A stretch of 64,000 bases of DNA from Antilocapra americana (GCA_007570785.1 ML661900.1:8152854-8216853); one strand, 5' to 3'. Positions 32,161-45,068 are shown, counted from the stretch's first letter. Notes: generated by a model from the sequence alone, not told the origin. A program made the numbers and translations.

Positions 32161-34324
32161 TTTAGAGAATACATTAGAAATACATGGATACACACACACA
32201 TAAACATGCATACACATCCACACATCACAAGTTTTACCCACAATGCATTGAAATCTCAGAGTTAAAATTTTTTTAAAACAAGAAGGCTTATTAAATTCTG
32301 CATTAAAACTTGTGACATTAATAGTCCTTCAAGCAAACTTAAACAATTAAAATTTTCAACCAATTCAATTTATACTGATAAGCACCTGCAGAATTCATAA
32401 AATAGGCAGGAATCTATATAAAATAAGATATAGCAAAGCTTGAGGTCATTCTATGAGGATTTTATCTCCATATATTTGCCAGAGGTTATTTGGGGAAAAG
32501 ATCCTTTCTCATTTATTTCTAAAATATATACATTCAAATTGCATGTATTGTTCTAGGAACATAATTATATTTTGGATGACAGAAAATAATGTATGAGTAC
32601 AAAAGTTTATTAAATGAAGTAACACAAATTTAAACCATTTAGAATAAAAAAAACTGTTCACCTAATGTTAAATTACAAAATCATCTCCTCATTGTTCACA
32701 ATAAAATATTTGAAAGTTTTTTATTTCCCTATAGTATCATAAAAGTTTGGTAAGCCAAATAACTTTTAAAAAATATGTTTGGGATGGATCTAAAAATATT
32801 TCTAATCCAAAAGATAGAATATGTACTTTGTAAAACTGAGGAGAGTATCTGAAAACTAAAATATATATTGAAACTATTTTAAAATGTGTGTTTGTAAAAA
32901 TCAGTTTAAGTTAAGATCCATACTCAAAGTATATTTCTGGGTAGCTTATTTTCTCGCCAATTTCACTTATTTCCTCAGCTAGTCTTAATATTTCTTTTTA
33001 AAATCTATAACTAAAAACTAGATATTGCCAGAACATTATTGCTGGAGGTCTAAGTACATACAATTATTTAGAAATTCCTATTATCTATGGATTTGATTCA
33101 TTTTTTCCTATTTCAAATAGAAAATTATTATGCAGGAAGTAAAAATAAAGACTTCATTAAGATTAACTACTCTTGATTTAGTATTTATTTCTGAATTCTG
33201 AAATTATGAAGAGAATATAGTTTAATATGCCTGACCACAATTTAGGCCCTTCAGAATATAATAAACTCCCCCTTGGAAAATAAAAAATTAAATAGAGATA
33301 TTAGGTAGCTATAAGATACTTTATGCAATGAGAATAATTTCTAAATAAATTGTTTCAAATGTAACTGAACTTAAACACCAACATTATTTTTGATTGCACA
33401 AGCAGTACATGTTCATTAAATTCAAATAGTACACAAGCATATTAAATAAAAATGAAAATTTCCATATAATTCCTTTTTTCCAAATACCATACACTGGGAG
33501 TGTATTGAAGCATACGTTTCATATGAATCTAATTAAATTTCATCAGCCACAGAAGATATAAAATATAACAATTAAATATCTTGTATAACTGAAAAATATT
33601 TATTCAAATATGTACCACAGGTATAGTTCGTATCTTTTCACTAAAACATTAAAATAGTATATATATTTTAAAACATATGGTCTATTCTGTCAAGTATGAG
33701 TACTTTAGTTAATAAGATGAATAGGATTAATACTTACACTGCATGTAGAAAATGCAAAGGAACCGATTATAGTAAATCAAATATTTCACATACTGATAAA
33801 ATACACTCTTGCTAGACAAACACAAGTATATTATGTCTAAAACTATATATTTTTTAAAAATATTGATGTTTACTTTTTTAATGTTTTGACTACTGAGTGA
33901 AGTATTAAGTGTATGCAAGTAAGGGTTAAAATCTCCTTAAAAAGTTAGTTTTTTGGCAATATTTAAGTACATTCTTCTCTGAATGTAAATGAAGTCTAGC
34001 TTTTCCAAATATACTTGATGTTTCCTGATGAAAATCAGACTGTATTTATTCTCAAAAAGTGTATTCCAAAACATTGGGAATAACTCCACTACAAAATTAG
34101 AGACAGTTGAAAACCTTATAGGAAATTAGACCTCCTATTTGATTCTAAAATAGCATCACTTGGTATTTAGTTAGTACAAATAATATTCTAACTAGAACAA
34201 AATCACTTGAACCAAAATATCTTGGTTACATAACGTAAGATACAATTTTGAATACACTGAATTCTACTATTTAGTGGAACAGAAAACACTTAAAGAAATG
34301 GTCTCTAGAAAATAATTTTTTCCA

Positions 34325-34366
34325 CCCACCTCATTTTACAAGTAAACAAACTGTGGCCCAGAGAGG
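34325..34366 (-). mobile_element. MIR core fragment, antisense
   Basis: 'cctcattttacaagtaaaca' and 'ctgtggcccagagaggc' match the conserved antisense MIR core. Very short. Confidence 0.5.
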
Positions 34367-35239
34367 CTTTTATCTGCTTTCATTGAGAATCTATAGGTAT
34401 AGAGATGTATACAAATATCATTTAAGTTATGACATATATGTTAGAGTTACCTAAAACAAAAGACACTATGTTTTATAAGATTAAGACTTTCCAAAGACTA
34501 AGAAAGTCTAATTCTTGCCATATAAATGTCTATAGATACACCCACACTCAACACACACACAGATATAACTAGCAAGTCATACTATTTGACTAAAAAAGCA
34601 AAACAATGAAATATAACAATTCATATCATGTTGTTTAAAATGACACAGTGGATCTTAATGTTATTTTCCTATCCTATAAAGTATAACCATGCCAAACTTA
34701 CAAAGGCAGCACTCTTGTAAAATTGCTTTCACAAAAGGAAAAAAGGGAAATTATTAAATAATTAAATGGGAGAGAGCAACTAAAATATTCTAAGTAGAAG
34801 TTCAAATATTTACTGTTTGTTTTCTCCCATGCTTTTGTTTCACACATTAAAAATTTTAAACATTTCTAAAACAAAAGATCAAAACTACATTCATCAAAAA
34901 CTGGCTTTGCTGCAAAACTTTCACAAAAAGAGTGAAAGTATTAAATTAAGACTAAGGTATAGATAACTGCAAGCAAAGCTAATGTTTTACTGAATTGTAA
35001 GTTGATTTGCTACTTTAAGAGCACAGCTCTAAAATCTTGTATAATTTTGATTTGGTCATTTGAAAATTATTCAAAAACAAATAGATTCTCAAGTTTCATT
35101 AAAAATGAAGTACTTATAAAAGCATTTTAGTTATATTTGCTTTTAGAATAAAATAATTTCCAATGAGTGCATCCATATATTTGTATGTAATCAGTACTAA
35201 TCACAAATTAGATGACCTTAAAATAAAATTTAGAGCCAG

Positions 35240-35590
35240 GAAGAGCAGCACTAAGCTTAACTGACCTCAATACATTTTTCAATGATGCTTCCCAGTTTTG
35301 TGCTATTCTCTCGTTTTGGGTTTTCCAGTCTAGGGCGGGTACACAAGAAACTTACAGTCTATGTAGTACTCCTAGTCAGTTTCACTCTGCAGATGGCACA
35401 GTGGAGAAATACCTTCTGTACAGGACCATGTACAATTTCTTCTACAGCTGTCAGCACCTAGGGGAAAGTGCGCTGTTAAACAGTTGCTGCGTTCCACCTC
35501 AGAAGTGGCTGCAATTCGGTGGTGGGTGAAGTGACTCCTGTACATATATACAGGGATGAAAAGTACTATAGAAAATGAAAACATTTAACA
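35240..35590. other. GC-richer island, unidentified
   Basis: Clearly less AT-rich than its surroundings, with a 70-codon minus-strand frame (35372-35584). Its start is 'gcagcactaagcttaactga' and it contains 'cagttgctgcgttccacctc'. It may be an old repeat or a conserved element. I recognise neither a protein family nor splice structure. Confidence 0.3.
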
Positions 35591-36726
35591 ACAAAAGTGG
35601 CTGTCTAAAAACTTGCCACAGCAAAGCAGAACACATCGTTTAGTCACAAGAGCCTTACACAGACAGGTTACTATCCACTTAAAAATTGAATGTTAAGAAT
35701 GAGACGGAAAAAAGAAAAACACAGTTATTCAATTCACAATATAACTAAGTATCATTACTAAAACATAGGTCAAAAAATTAAACCCAAACATTGTTTACTG
35801 ACTTATAACATTATTTCTATAGTAATTTTCCTAAAACCAGGTAAATGTATACAATAAGATTCTTTACTCTGTTTGGCCAATTTGTTTTAGATAACAATTC
35901 AAGGGGTTAAACACAAAATAGGTGAGATATCAAAACTGAAACATAAGCAACATGAAAATATCTAAAAAGAATTGTATGGAAAAACATTCAGAAATTCTTT
36001 ATTACTTCATGTTAAACATTTTATTAAAAAAAAAAAACAGTCCTCAAAAACTATAAAGGGCTATTTTTCATATAATGGAGCTTTAAAAGTGACCTAATTA
36101 GAAAATGACAACTTCTCTTCCTCAAAGTCACAATGAATTAGAATCTAAATACATCTTCTTCCTTTGCCCATATAAACAATGAATTCACCAATTATATGAT
36201 AATTTCAGCTCATCAATACAGAAAATAATTACTATATCCTATTTCTACTACAAAAACAAAACCCTTTCTATATCGTTTATCTTTGATGGAATCAGAAAAT
36301 AAAAATCCAGAAACTGTTCTCTGAGAAATATCACTGAATCGCTAGGCAGGAAGGTATTTTCTATCTTCTATCTCTAGGCACAGCTACTATATTTATGCTA
36401 ATCTGAAGAGGTAACTGATTACATTATTTCAAAATAGCATATTTAGGTTCCTGAAACAGATTGAGAATGCTTTGATGCAAAAATCCAACAAATCAGACCA
36501 TTAAAAACTGTTCTTTCATCAAACTTATCTGAATCTCACTTGTCATAACAGATTTATTTTGGCATATATTCAGTGAGGTTAGAGATAGCTTACAATTTCC
36601 TTTCAGCTTTCTTCAACTCTTTCTATCATGTAAAGGAATATTATTTCCTTTAAGTGACAAGAGGTTGTAAAGGAAGAAAAACTGCAGAATTCCCCAGTCT
36701 CTTTATTAAAAGAAGACATAGATCAG

Positions 36727-36908
36727 GGATTCTCAATCCAGGGTCTATGTATGGGAATTAGGAAAACTAGGAATTCTACAAAATTGCAGGCTAAAGACAT
36801 ATTATACAGGTGCATAAGTATATTTTTCCCCCCTGGGGGAAATGGGCTTTTGTCAGGTTTTCAAAAGGCTCTTGTGATTTTCCAAAAAAGTTTTAGGAAC
36901 TACTGGTA
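36727..36908. mobile_element. hAT-type MITE
   Basis: Left end 'cagggattctcaatccaggg' and right end '...ttttaggaactactg' form the imperfect inverted termini of MER-type hAT/Charlie MITEs. The internal 'ccctgggggaaatgggcttt' and 'tcaggttttcaaaaggctct' fit such an element. Precise family not determined. Confidence 0.55.
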
Positions 36909-36964
36909 AATAATGTGAAGACATTCAATTGAATAAGGAACAATAACCATGTAAATCAGATTCC

Positions 36965-37095
36965 TAAATCTGAGCAGCTCATTATGTAAAGTGAGGAACA
37001 GACACACAAGGAAGTTCCAAACATTAAATGAAATAACTCACAGAACGCACCTAGTATTGACCTATTATCGTCAGTAATAGCAGTAACTGTTCACA
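36965..37095 (+). mobile_element. MIR SINE 3' half
   Basis: 'agctcattatgtaaagtgag', 'acattaaatgaaataactca' and 'cacctagtattgacctatta' follow the MIR core and 3' end in sense orientation, strongly diverged. Confidence 0.5.
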
Positions 37096-38364
37096 AGAGC
37101 TATGTCAAACAAAACTTCCTTACAGGGTACCATCTTGGTTTACTGCTACATAACTTCATGATATACTACTTTAACCTAGCTGTGTCTTCTACTTTTATTT
37201 AGGTGTGTCTTCTAAAAGAGATCAACATCACAAGCTATACATTTCTGCATTAGTTTAGACACAAAAATGCTAAGTACAGGTTTTGGAACACTGCTACATA
37301 CTCCTGGAGTCTACATTTACCCAAAAGCTACACTGGTCCCTTCTATGACACAGTACTTACTTGGAAAAGGTTCAGACATGGAAAAAAAAAAATTGGTTTC
37401 AATTGTTTATATAAAGTTCTTTCACTTTCTTTATCCGTCTGGACTTTCAAACAACAACAAAAAAATCTAAATTGGCAAAATCTATCTAGGAAACACATTT
37501 TCTGAAAAGGTTATACAAATACTACTTTTACTTTCATATACCATTTTCTTTACTCAGTTTAATTTTCTGAGGTAAGAGATACAACAAACACTCATACATA
37601 CACATCCTTTAAAAAGAACCTTTAGAGTTACAATATGTAGATAAAGCTTACCTTTAAAATGAACTCACAATTATTACAAACAGCATTACAAAATAGTGTG
37701 CATGGCGCTCTTCAAGGTTTCGCTAACTTTTAAGTACCCATTAAAAACTGACAAACAAACTGTTACCATGTATTAAAGATGCTCAGTGAAGGAATAAGCT
37801 TGCAAATATATCTGAAATAATGGCAGACAGTGCAACTATATAGTTTGTTCCCAATCATTTCAAATGTAAAGTACTTTGTTTTGAGTCTTCTCATGATAGG
37901 TGTTATATTTTATGTATTCACACACAAACAAAATATACAGCAGTAAGAACAAACAGTAGAAGCCTTAAGGAAAGGCATAGAAGTAGGAGAGAAGCATATT
38001 AAGCATTCAGAGCACTACAATGAAAAGGATAAGCACAGAATATAGAGCACATGGAAGGGTCAGTGAAGAGAAGGACGAGGCACAAGCCCAATTATGCTAA
38101 GGAATTTTTCAATATTTTATTCCAGATAAGTGGCATTTTGAGAAGTATTATTATAAAAACCATTTCCAGCAGCAGCATCGGAGATGAACTTGAGGTGCAG
38201 ATGGTTCAACTGGGATGATAACAATGGGAATATATAGTTAAAAATGATAAAAGATCTGTAAAAAAATTTTAAAGCACACTACTCTGTAAAACACTAGGAG
38301 GGTAAAAATTATAAGATAAATCAAAGCTATTTCTAAAGTCTGAGTACAGAAAGAAGCATGCATT
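37096..38364. other. no assigned element
   Basis: AT-rich. A 67-codon plus frame (37267-37470) is unassigned. The last part (38100-38360) may belong to the flank of the L2 copy that follows. Confidence 0.4.
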
Positions 38365-39010
38365 TCATTTATTCATTCACTCAACAACAAAAAAGTTGAT
38401 TTTCTCATATGGGTCAGGTCCCATTTTAGCCACTGGGCAAAGCATTGAACAAAGGAGTCACGATTTGTCCTTTGATCATATGCTAATGGAAAAGACAGAC
38501 ATTAAACAAACCATTAAATATATAATAAAATGTAAGAAAATGGTTCACCAATGAACTAAAACTAAAGCAAGCTATGAGAAAAGAGTGACGAATACACTAT
38601 TTTAAGAGTGTACAAAGAAAACCCAAGGAAGCAGCATTATATGAGTGAAGAATGAAGTGGCAGGAGTCCACAGACTGACGATCTGGGGTAAGAATACCGC
38701 AGACAGACGGAACAGCAAGAGCAAAGACCCGAGACAAGAACAAATGAGGCGATAACGTAGGGCCTTGTAGGCCAAATGATCAAGTTTTAACCTGGGATAA
38801 TATAAGGACTTTTATAATACAACATAGGGATAATATAAGGATTTTTAACTGTTACAGAAAGCCACTGCAATAACTTGACTAGGAGAGAGATACAACCTGT
38901 TCAATCTTTTAAAAAGATCACACTAGCTGCTGTGGAGGAACTGAAGACAGACAGCAAGAATGAAGTGCCAGCAAGACTTTGAGAAAATTTACGTAACAGA
39001 CTATCAGGTA
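38365..39010 (-). mobile_element. L2 LINE fragment, antisense, longest copy
   Basis: 'atttcatttattcattcact', 'gggcaaagcattgaacaaag', 'acggaacagcaagagcaaag', 'gtagggccttgtaggccaaa', 'agatcacactagctgctgtg'. A clear antisense L2 3' region of about 640 bp. It carries a 33-bp internal duplication at 38794-38841. Confidence 0.72.
38794..38841. repeat. local duplication, 33-bp period
   Basis: 'gggataatataagga' at 38794-38808 and again at 38827-38841, inside the L2 copy. Confidence 0.8.
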
Positions 39011-41079
39011 GGACTTCTCCCAGAGACAGGAATTGGCATTACAATCCACGACTATGAACAAAAAATCACCACTCAGTGTTTCACATTTAAAAGAGTTTAG
39101 TTTCTCTTTACTCCAAACTGCCTGCCCCTGCCCATCTTGAGTGAGTCAATCATCAGAGTCTGCTTCACTGACCTAATGTCGCTGGACAGCGCTATTTCCA
39201 AGAGCCCAAATCATATCAGAGTGGGCCAAAAGATGGGCAGGAATGGAAAACTGGTTACCTCATCACTCAGCTGGACTTTTGCTTATGTTTAGACTTGCTT
39301 ATCATCCCATGCCCATACCCCCTAGCCATGCCTATAGGAGGAGGTGGGAAAACAGACGTGGAATGGAAAACAGGTAGAGAGAAATGGGGTCACTATTAAA
39401 ACAGCCAAGAGTGAGGCTATCAAAGGAGATGGATTTACACCTCTAGACAATGGGGATCCCATTAGGGCTGGGTGCATACTGGAGAAGCAGAAACTGAGAA
39501 AGAGTAGAAAAAGACAAACTGGATAGTGTGACATTTCAAAAACATCTCATCCTCCCCAAAAGTTTAACACACATGACACATCAAGAGTAGTATTTGCCTC
39601 TTTCCCTACAGAAGGCATGAGGGTTATTCAGATGATCAGAAATACAAAAAATAAAAAAGATTCGCCGCTTAAGCAGGGGCACCTTTTCCCTTTTTCACCT
39701 CTCTCCTCCAAGCACCAACACTCAGGAGGGCAAACAGGAATATAAATGAAAGAGCAGATCACTCTCTACTCACTGGAATGGGCAGCCCGAATGACTCAGT
39801 TCAATACAATCTCTCAGAACAGCCTAAGCGGCACTGAGTAGAAGGGGAAAAGCTGTTTTAAACTGTGCTGTAAGGTTAAAATTCAAACTAAGTCAGATTA
39901 AACTGACTTTACTAAAGGCAGACTAAGTTGATTTTCTGACGTGTCCAGAAAGCTTTAACATTTCCCTGGAGTAAAAAAGCAAACATAAAACTGATCTGAC
40001 CAGTCATAAACAAAGGTCAGATTGGAGAAAAATAAAAAACTTCATGTTTGCATTCCCACTTAACTTTCTATCCCCGTCATCTGAAGCCATACTGTATTAT
40101 GAAATGGTTAACACCAATAAGCTAGTAAATGATTTATTTGCTTTTCATCTCTCTAAAATATTCAGGCTGAATACTTGCATAACCATATTATTTCTTATTC
40201 TTAACAACAAGTAACTTCTTATTCTTAAGAACTAGTAATTACATAACTACGAATATTTCATAAGGAATTCTTTAGATTTCCTTGTGTATAAAAGTTCTAT
40301 AAATATTTTGAACATTTGTAAATAATACTGTCTTATTATAAAGACTAACAAATAGAAATATTATATACATTTGTTAAGAATACTAGATTGTATAGAAACT
40401 AAAAAGCAAAATCCCATAAATTGGATACCAAATTAGAAGCTTGAAGACAAAAAGGATCCACAGAAGAAAAAAGCAAAGAAGAAAAGAAAACAAGAGTTTA
40501 AAATGTTTGTTTTAAAGGAACATTTTTGATATTCATATTGGAGTAACCTGAAACACAATTTTAAAGAATATTCTGCCTTGCTTTATATCTTAATAACTTT
40601 GGGTTGTCCCCTAAATTTTCCATTTATTTAATATTCAAATTAAAATTTAATAGGAATTCTCTGGAAAGTTATATCTTTTAAAATAAATTTAGGTATTAGG
40701 ATTTTACATGACTAACTAATAGATAAAAATTCTGTTTTAATGTCACACTTTTAGAGAATACAGGATCCTATTACACTCATGTTTATAACTCCTTGTGTAA
40801 TGGTTCTATTCATTTTACAATCACTTACCATAAATTATGCCTGGTATATAACATATTTTATCAATTAGTTCTCAGAGATACAACATACGGTAAATGATAT
40901 GACTTAAAGTTACAAAACTAAGTTTTATAACTTTACCTTTTTTCTAGTCTAGTTTTTCACAGGATATAAGAATAAATATTATCATTTATAAGTCCATTGA
41001 AAAGTATAAAGAAAATCATATAAACTCAAGTATTTCAAACTGACATGTTAACTCACTGTTAGTAAATAATGTCAGCCAG
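39011..41079. other. no assigned element, GC-richer part at 39100-39880
   Basis: 39100-39880 is less AT-rich, with overlapping 60- and 70-codon frames on opposite strands (39344-39526, 39322-39534). No family resemblance. 39890-41079 is AT-rich and empty of recognisable features. Confidence 0.35.
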
Positions 41080-41152
41080 ACTGTCAACACGATATTGAAA
41101 GAGAAGAACAAAGCTGGAAGACTGACTCTATCAGACTTTAGGACCTAGTACA

Positions 41153-41272
41153 TGGTGAAGGAAACAGCAACCCACTCCAGTATTCGTGCCTGGAAAAGCT
41201 CATGGATAGAGGAGCCTGGCAGGCTACAGTCCATGGGATCATAAAGAGTCAGACACGACTGAGCAACTGAGC
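41153..41272 (+). mobile_element. Bov-A SINE, 5'-truncated
   Basis: 'gaaggaaacagcaacccact', 'tggcaggctacagtccatgg', 'agagtcagacacgactgagc'. Starts in the middle of the SINE body and interrupts the old L1. Confidence 0.88.
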
Positions 41273-42126
41273 ACACACGCCTAGCAACTGTACATACAAC
41301 CTAAAACGCAGCTGAGGTCCAGATAGTGAAACTGCCATTTGGAGGTCTCACACACAAGATTGTCTTTTTGTTTATTTTTGTTACACATCCTTTAGGACTT
41401 CTTTTGTGTAAAGTGACATATAAATATTATTAAACATTCCAATCACTGGTGTAAGAGAAAAAGACTTACTGTAAAGTAACAGTATTCAAGACTGTTTGAT
41501 ATCAGTCAAAGAAGAGAAAAACTGATCAATGGAAGAGAATAAAGAGCCCCAAAAAAAGCTCATACAAAAATAGTCAACTGATCTTGGACAAAGAAGCCAA
41601 TAAAAGTCAGTGAAGAAAGAATAACCTTTTCAACAAATGGTGCTGGCCTAACTGGACATCCGTATCAAAAAAAAAAAAAAATCTAGATGCAGACAATAAA
41701 CCTGTTATTAAAAATGAGCTCAAAACAGAAAAAAGACAAAGCTATAAACCTCCTAGAAAATAACATAGGAGAAAAATCTAGGTGACCTTGGAATTGACAA
41801 TAACTTTTCAGATACAAAACCAAAAGCACAATCCATAAAAGAAAATAACTCATCAATTGGTCTTCATTAAAATTAAAAACTTCTGCACTGCAAAAACAAA
41901 GAAACCTGTTAAGAGAATGAAAAAACAAGCTACAGATACGGAGATATGATTTAGAAAACACATATATGATAAAGGACTAGTAATCTAAAAAGACAAAAAA
42001 CTAATTCAACAGCTAGAAAATGAATTCAACTTAAAAAATGGGCCCAAGGTCTGAAAAGACACCTTATCAAAACAATAAAGTAATGACCTATGACCTTGTG
42101 AAAAGATGCAGAACATCAACCAAATG

Positions 42127-42513
42127 TGTATTAGTTTGTCAGGGCTGCCATAACCGGAGGACTTAAAAAACAGAAATTAATCATCTCACAGTTTGGGAGG
42201 CCAGAGTCTGAAATCAAGGTGTTGGCAGGGCTGGTTCCTTCTGAGGGCTGTGAGGGGAAGGATCAGATTTCAGGCCTCAATTGTTGGCTTACAGACGGCA
42301 GTCTTCAGGGTCCCATGGCATGCCCCCGTACACATATCTGTGTTCAAATTTCCCCCTTTTTATAAGGACACCAGTCATACTAGATTGGGACTCATTGTAA
42401 TAACCTCACTTTAACTTGATTAACTCTGTAAAGATCCTAACTCCATATAAAGGCGTAAGGTCATGAAGTACTAGAGGATTAGAAATTCAAGATATAGATT
42501 TGATGGGGATATA
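42127..42513 (-). mobile_element. MaLR-type solo LTR, antisense
   Basis: 'gtattagtttgtcagggctg', 'aaatcaaggtgttggcaggg', 'ataaggacaccagtcatact', 'gtaataacctcactttaact' are the reverse complement of an MLT1/MST-like LTR. L1 sequence resumes right after it. Confidence 0.8.
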
Positions 42514-43067
42514 ACAGTAAGTCATTAGGGAACTGCAAACCAAAACAACCAAGCGATACCTGTTAGGAAGGCTAAAACCCGAAACACTGACACCACCAAA
42601 TGTCACTGAGGATGTAGAGCAACGGGAACGTTCATGTGCCGCTAGTGGAATGGAAAACAGTACAGCTGATTCGGAAAACAGTCTGGCAGTTTCTTTTAAA
42701 CCAAACATCCTCTTACCGTATGATTCAGCAATCACACTCCTTGGCATTACGCATTTATATCTACAAAAAAACCTACACACACATGTTTATAGCAGCTTTA
42801 TTCATAATTGTCAAAAACTGGAAGCAGTCATGGTGTTCAACTAGGTGAATGAATAAACAAACTGTGGTATATCCTTATTATATAAAGAGAAATGAGGTAT
42901 CATACCACAAAAAAAGACATAAGGACAGCTTAAATGCCTATTACAAGATGAAAAGAAGCCAATCTGAAGAAGGCTACATATTCTATGATTTCAGGCATAT
43001 GACAGGCTGGAAAAAGCAAAACTACACATACAGTGAAAAGGTGAGTGGTTGCCAGAGATGCATGGGG

Positions 43068-43283
43068 GGTTCCTCGGTGGCTCAGGGGTAGAGAAGCCAC
43101 CTGTAGTGCAGGAGCTGCAGGAGATGAGGCTCCAACCCGGGGGCTGGGAAGGTCCCCTGAAGGGCACAGCAACTCACTCCAGTACTCTTGCCTGGAGAAT
43201 CCTATGGACAGAGGAGCCTGGGGGGCTACAGTCCATGGGGTCAGAGAGGAGGACAGGACTGAAGTGATTTACCACATGTGCAT
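43068..43283 (+). mobile_element. Bov-tA SINE with 13-bp target duplication
   Basis: Complete SINE ('gttcctcggtggctcagggg', 'ggctccaacccgggggctgg', 'tggggtcagagaggaggaca'). 'gagatgcatgggg' (43055-43067) and 'gagacgcatgggg' (43284-43296) flank it with one mismatch. Confidence 0.9.
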
Positions 43284-43664
43284 GAGACGCATGGGGAGGA
43301 AAAGGGGGAGGTAGAACGCAGGGGATGTTTGGGACAGTGAGGCTGTTGTGTATGACACTGCAGTGATGGACACATACCATTATACATTTGTAAAGACACT
43401 AAAATTTTAATGTATCATACCAATATATCAGACTGAATCTTAATGTATCATACTAATGTAAGATGTTAAGAAGAAGCTGTGTGCCAGAATGGGTGGATAG
43501 GGGGCAGAGGTATGGACAATAAAAAAAGCAGAGTCAACCCTCAGTGTCCATGGGAAATTAGCCCTGGATTCCTGCAGACACCAAAATCCACGGATGCTCA
43601 AGCGGCATATACTCTATGCAATCCTCCCATAAACATTAACTATCTCTCTATTAGTTATAACACC

Positions 43665-43835
43665 TGTGTGCTCAGTCACTTAGTTGTGTCCAACTCTTTG
43701 TGACCCCACAGACTGAAGCCTGCCAGGCTCCTCTGTCCACGAGATTTTTCATGCAAGAATACTGGAACTGACCGCCATTTCCACCCCCAGGGGATCTTCC
43801 TGACTGAGGGATTAAACCTGTGTCTGCTGTGTCTC
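43665..43835 (-). mobile_element. Bov SINE inside Tigger
   Basis: Reverse complement: 'tgtgtgctcagtcacttagt', 'tgaagcctgccaggctcctc', ending near 'aacctgtgtctgctgtgtct'. The tRNA-like head is missing; the next SINE starts about 15 bases later. Confidence 0.88.
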
Positions 43836-43849
43836 CAGCACAGTGTATG

Positions 43850-44058
43850 TGCCATGCTTAGTCGCTCAGTCATGTCCGACTCTTTACGACCCCATGGACT
43901 GTATCCCACCAAGCTCCTCTGTCCACGGGGATTCTCCAGGCAAGAATACTGGAATGGGTAGCCTTTCTTTTCTCCAGGGATCTTCCTAACCCAGGGATCA
44001 AACCCAGGCCTCCTGCATTGCAGGTGGATTCTTTACCAGCTGAGCCACAAGGGAAGCC
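43850..44058 (-). mobile_element. Bov-tA SINE (first unit of dimer)
   Basis: Reverse complement: 'gcttagtcgctcagtcatgt', 'gtatcccaccaagctcctct', ending 'gagccacaagggaagccc'. Continues directly into a second Bov-A unit. Confidence 0.9.
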
Positions 44059-44128
44059 CAAGAATACTGGAGTGGGTACCCTATCCCTTCTCCAGGGGAT
44101 TTTCCTGACCCAGGGTCTCCTGCATTGC
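44059..44128 (-). mobile_element. second Bov-A unit, left part
   Basis: 'aagaatactggagtgggtac' to 'gggtctcctgcattgca'. It stops where BovB begins and continues at 45069-45112 ('gcattacagacaatggattc', 'ctgagctaccag'), so BovB lies inside this unit. Confidence 0.8.
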
Positions 44129-45055
44129 AAATTGGTTCCAAATTGGAACCAACTGGAGTACATCAAGGATGTATATTATCACCTTGCTTATTTAACTTAC
44201 ATGTAGAGTATATCATGTGAAATGCCAGGCTGGATGAAGCCCGAGCTGGAATCAACACTGCCAGGAGAAATATCAATAATCTCAGATATACAGAAGACAC
44301 CACCCTTAGAGCAGAAAGTGAAAAACTAAAGAGCCTCCTGATGAAAGCAAAAGAGGAGAGTGAAAAAAATTGGCTTAAAACTCAACATTCAGAAAACTAA
44401 AATCATGGCATCCGGTCCCATCACTTCATGGCAAACAGATGGGAAAACAATGGAAACAGTGACAGACTTTATTTTCTTGGGGTCCAAACTCACTGCAGAT
44501 GGTGATTGCAGCCATGAAATTAAAAGACACTTGCTCCTTGGAAGAAAAGCTATGACCAACCTAGACAGCATATTAAAAAACAGAAATAATACTTTGCCAA
44601 CAGAGGTCCATAGAGTCCAGGCTATGGTTTTTCCAGTAGTCATGTATGGATGTGAGAGCTGGACTATAAAGAAAGGTGAGCACTGAAGAATTGACGCTTT
44701 TGAACTGTGGTGTTGGAGAAGACTCTTGAGAGTCCCCTGGACAGCAAGGATATCCAATCAGTCCGTCCTAAAGGAGATCAGTCCTGAATATTCCCTGGAA
44801 GGACTGATGCTGAAGTGCCAATACTCTGGCCACCTGATGTGAAGAACTGACCCATTGGAAAAGACCCTGATTCTGGGAAAGATTGAAGGCTGGAGAAGGG
44901 GACGACAAAGGATAAGATGGTTGGATGGCATCACCTACTCAATGGACATGAGTTTGAGCAAGCTCTGGTATTTGGTGATGGACAGGGAAGCCTGGAGTGC
45001 TGCAGTCCATGGGGTAACAAAGAGCTGAACATGACTGAGCGACTGAACTGAACAC
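44129..45055 (+). mobile_element. BovB (RTE) LINE 3' fragment
   Basis: Starts near 'aattggttccaaattggaac', continues 'gtacatcaaggatgtatatt' and ends with 'gactgagcgactgaactgaa', the BovB 3' terminus. About 0.9 kb of the roughly 3-kb element. 'gcattgca' (44122-44129) and 'gcattaca' (45069-45076) may be the target duplication, one mismatch. Confidence 0.9.
44155..45030 (+). pseudogene. BovB reverse transcriptase C-terminal part, broken
   Basis: Segments in order: reverse-transcriptase motif region with LRYTEDTTLRAE at about 44281-44316, where the catalytic YADD (44287-44298) reads YTED, then an open 108-codon stretch (44360-44686) with KLNIQKTKIMASGPITSW, FLGSKLTADGDCSHEIKR and [19 protein letters not shown] after GEH falls where an arginine codon (CGA) is expected. 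The C-terminal [20 protein letters not shown] part follows near 44900. Inactive by catalytic loss, stops and 5' truncation. Confidence 0.85.
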
Positions 45056-45068
45056 CCACTGAACACCC

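Larger units (their letters stand above)
32161..36726. other. long stretch poor in recognisable elements
   Basis: Mostly AT-rich DNA with a CA-rich patch (32185-32225), a short MIR core (34325-34366) and a less AT-rich island at 35240-35590. The region near 33370-33500 ('agcagtacatgttcattaaa') looks like an old interspersed repeat that I cannot name. No gene-like structure. Confidence 0.4.

Noticed and set aside
44389..44757. 122-codon minus-strand frame
   Set aside because: It is the antisense shadow of the BovB reverse transcriptase region; the plus-strand frame carries the family motifs.
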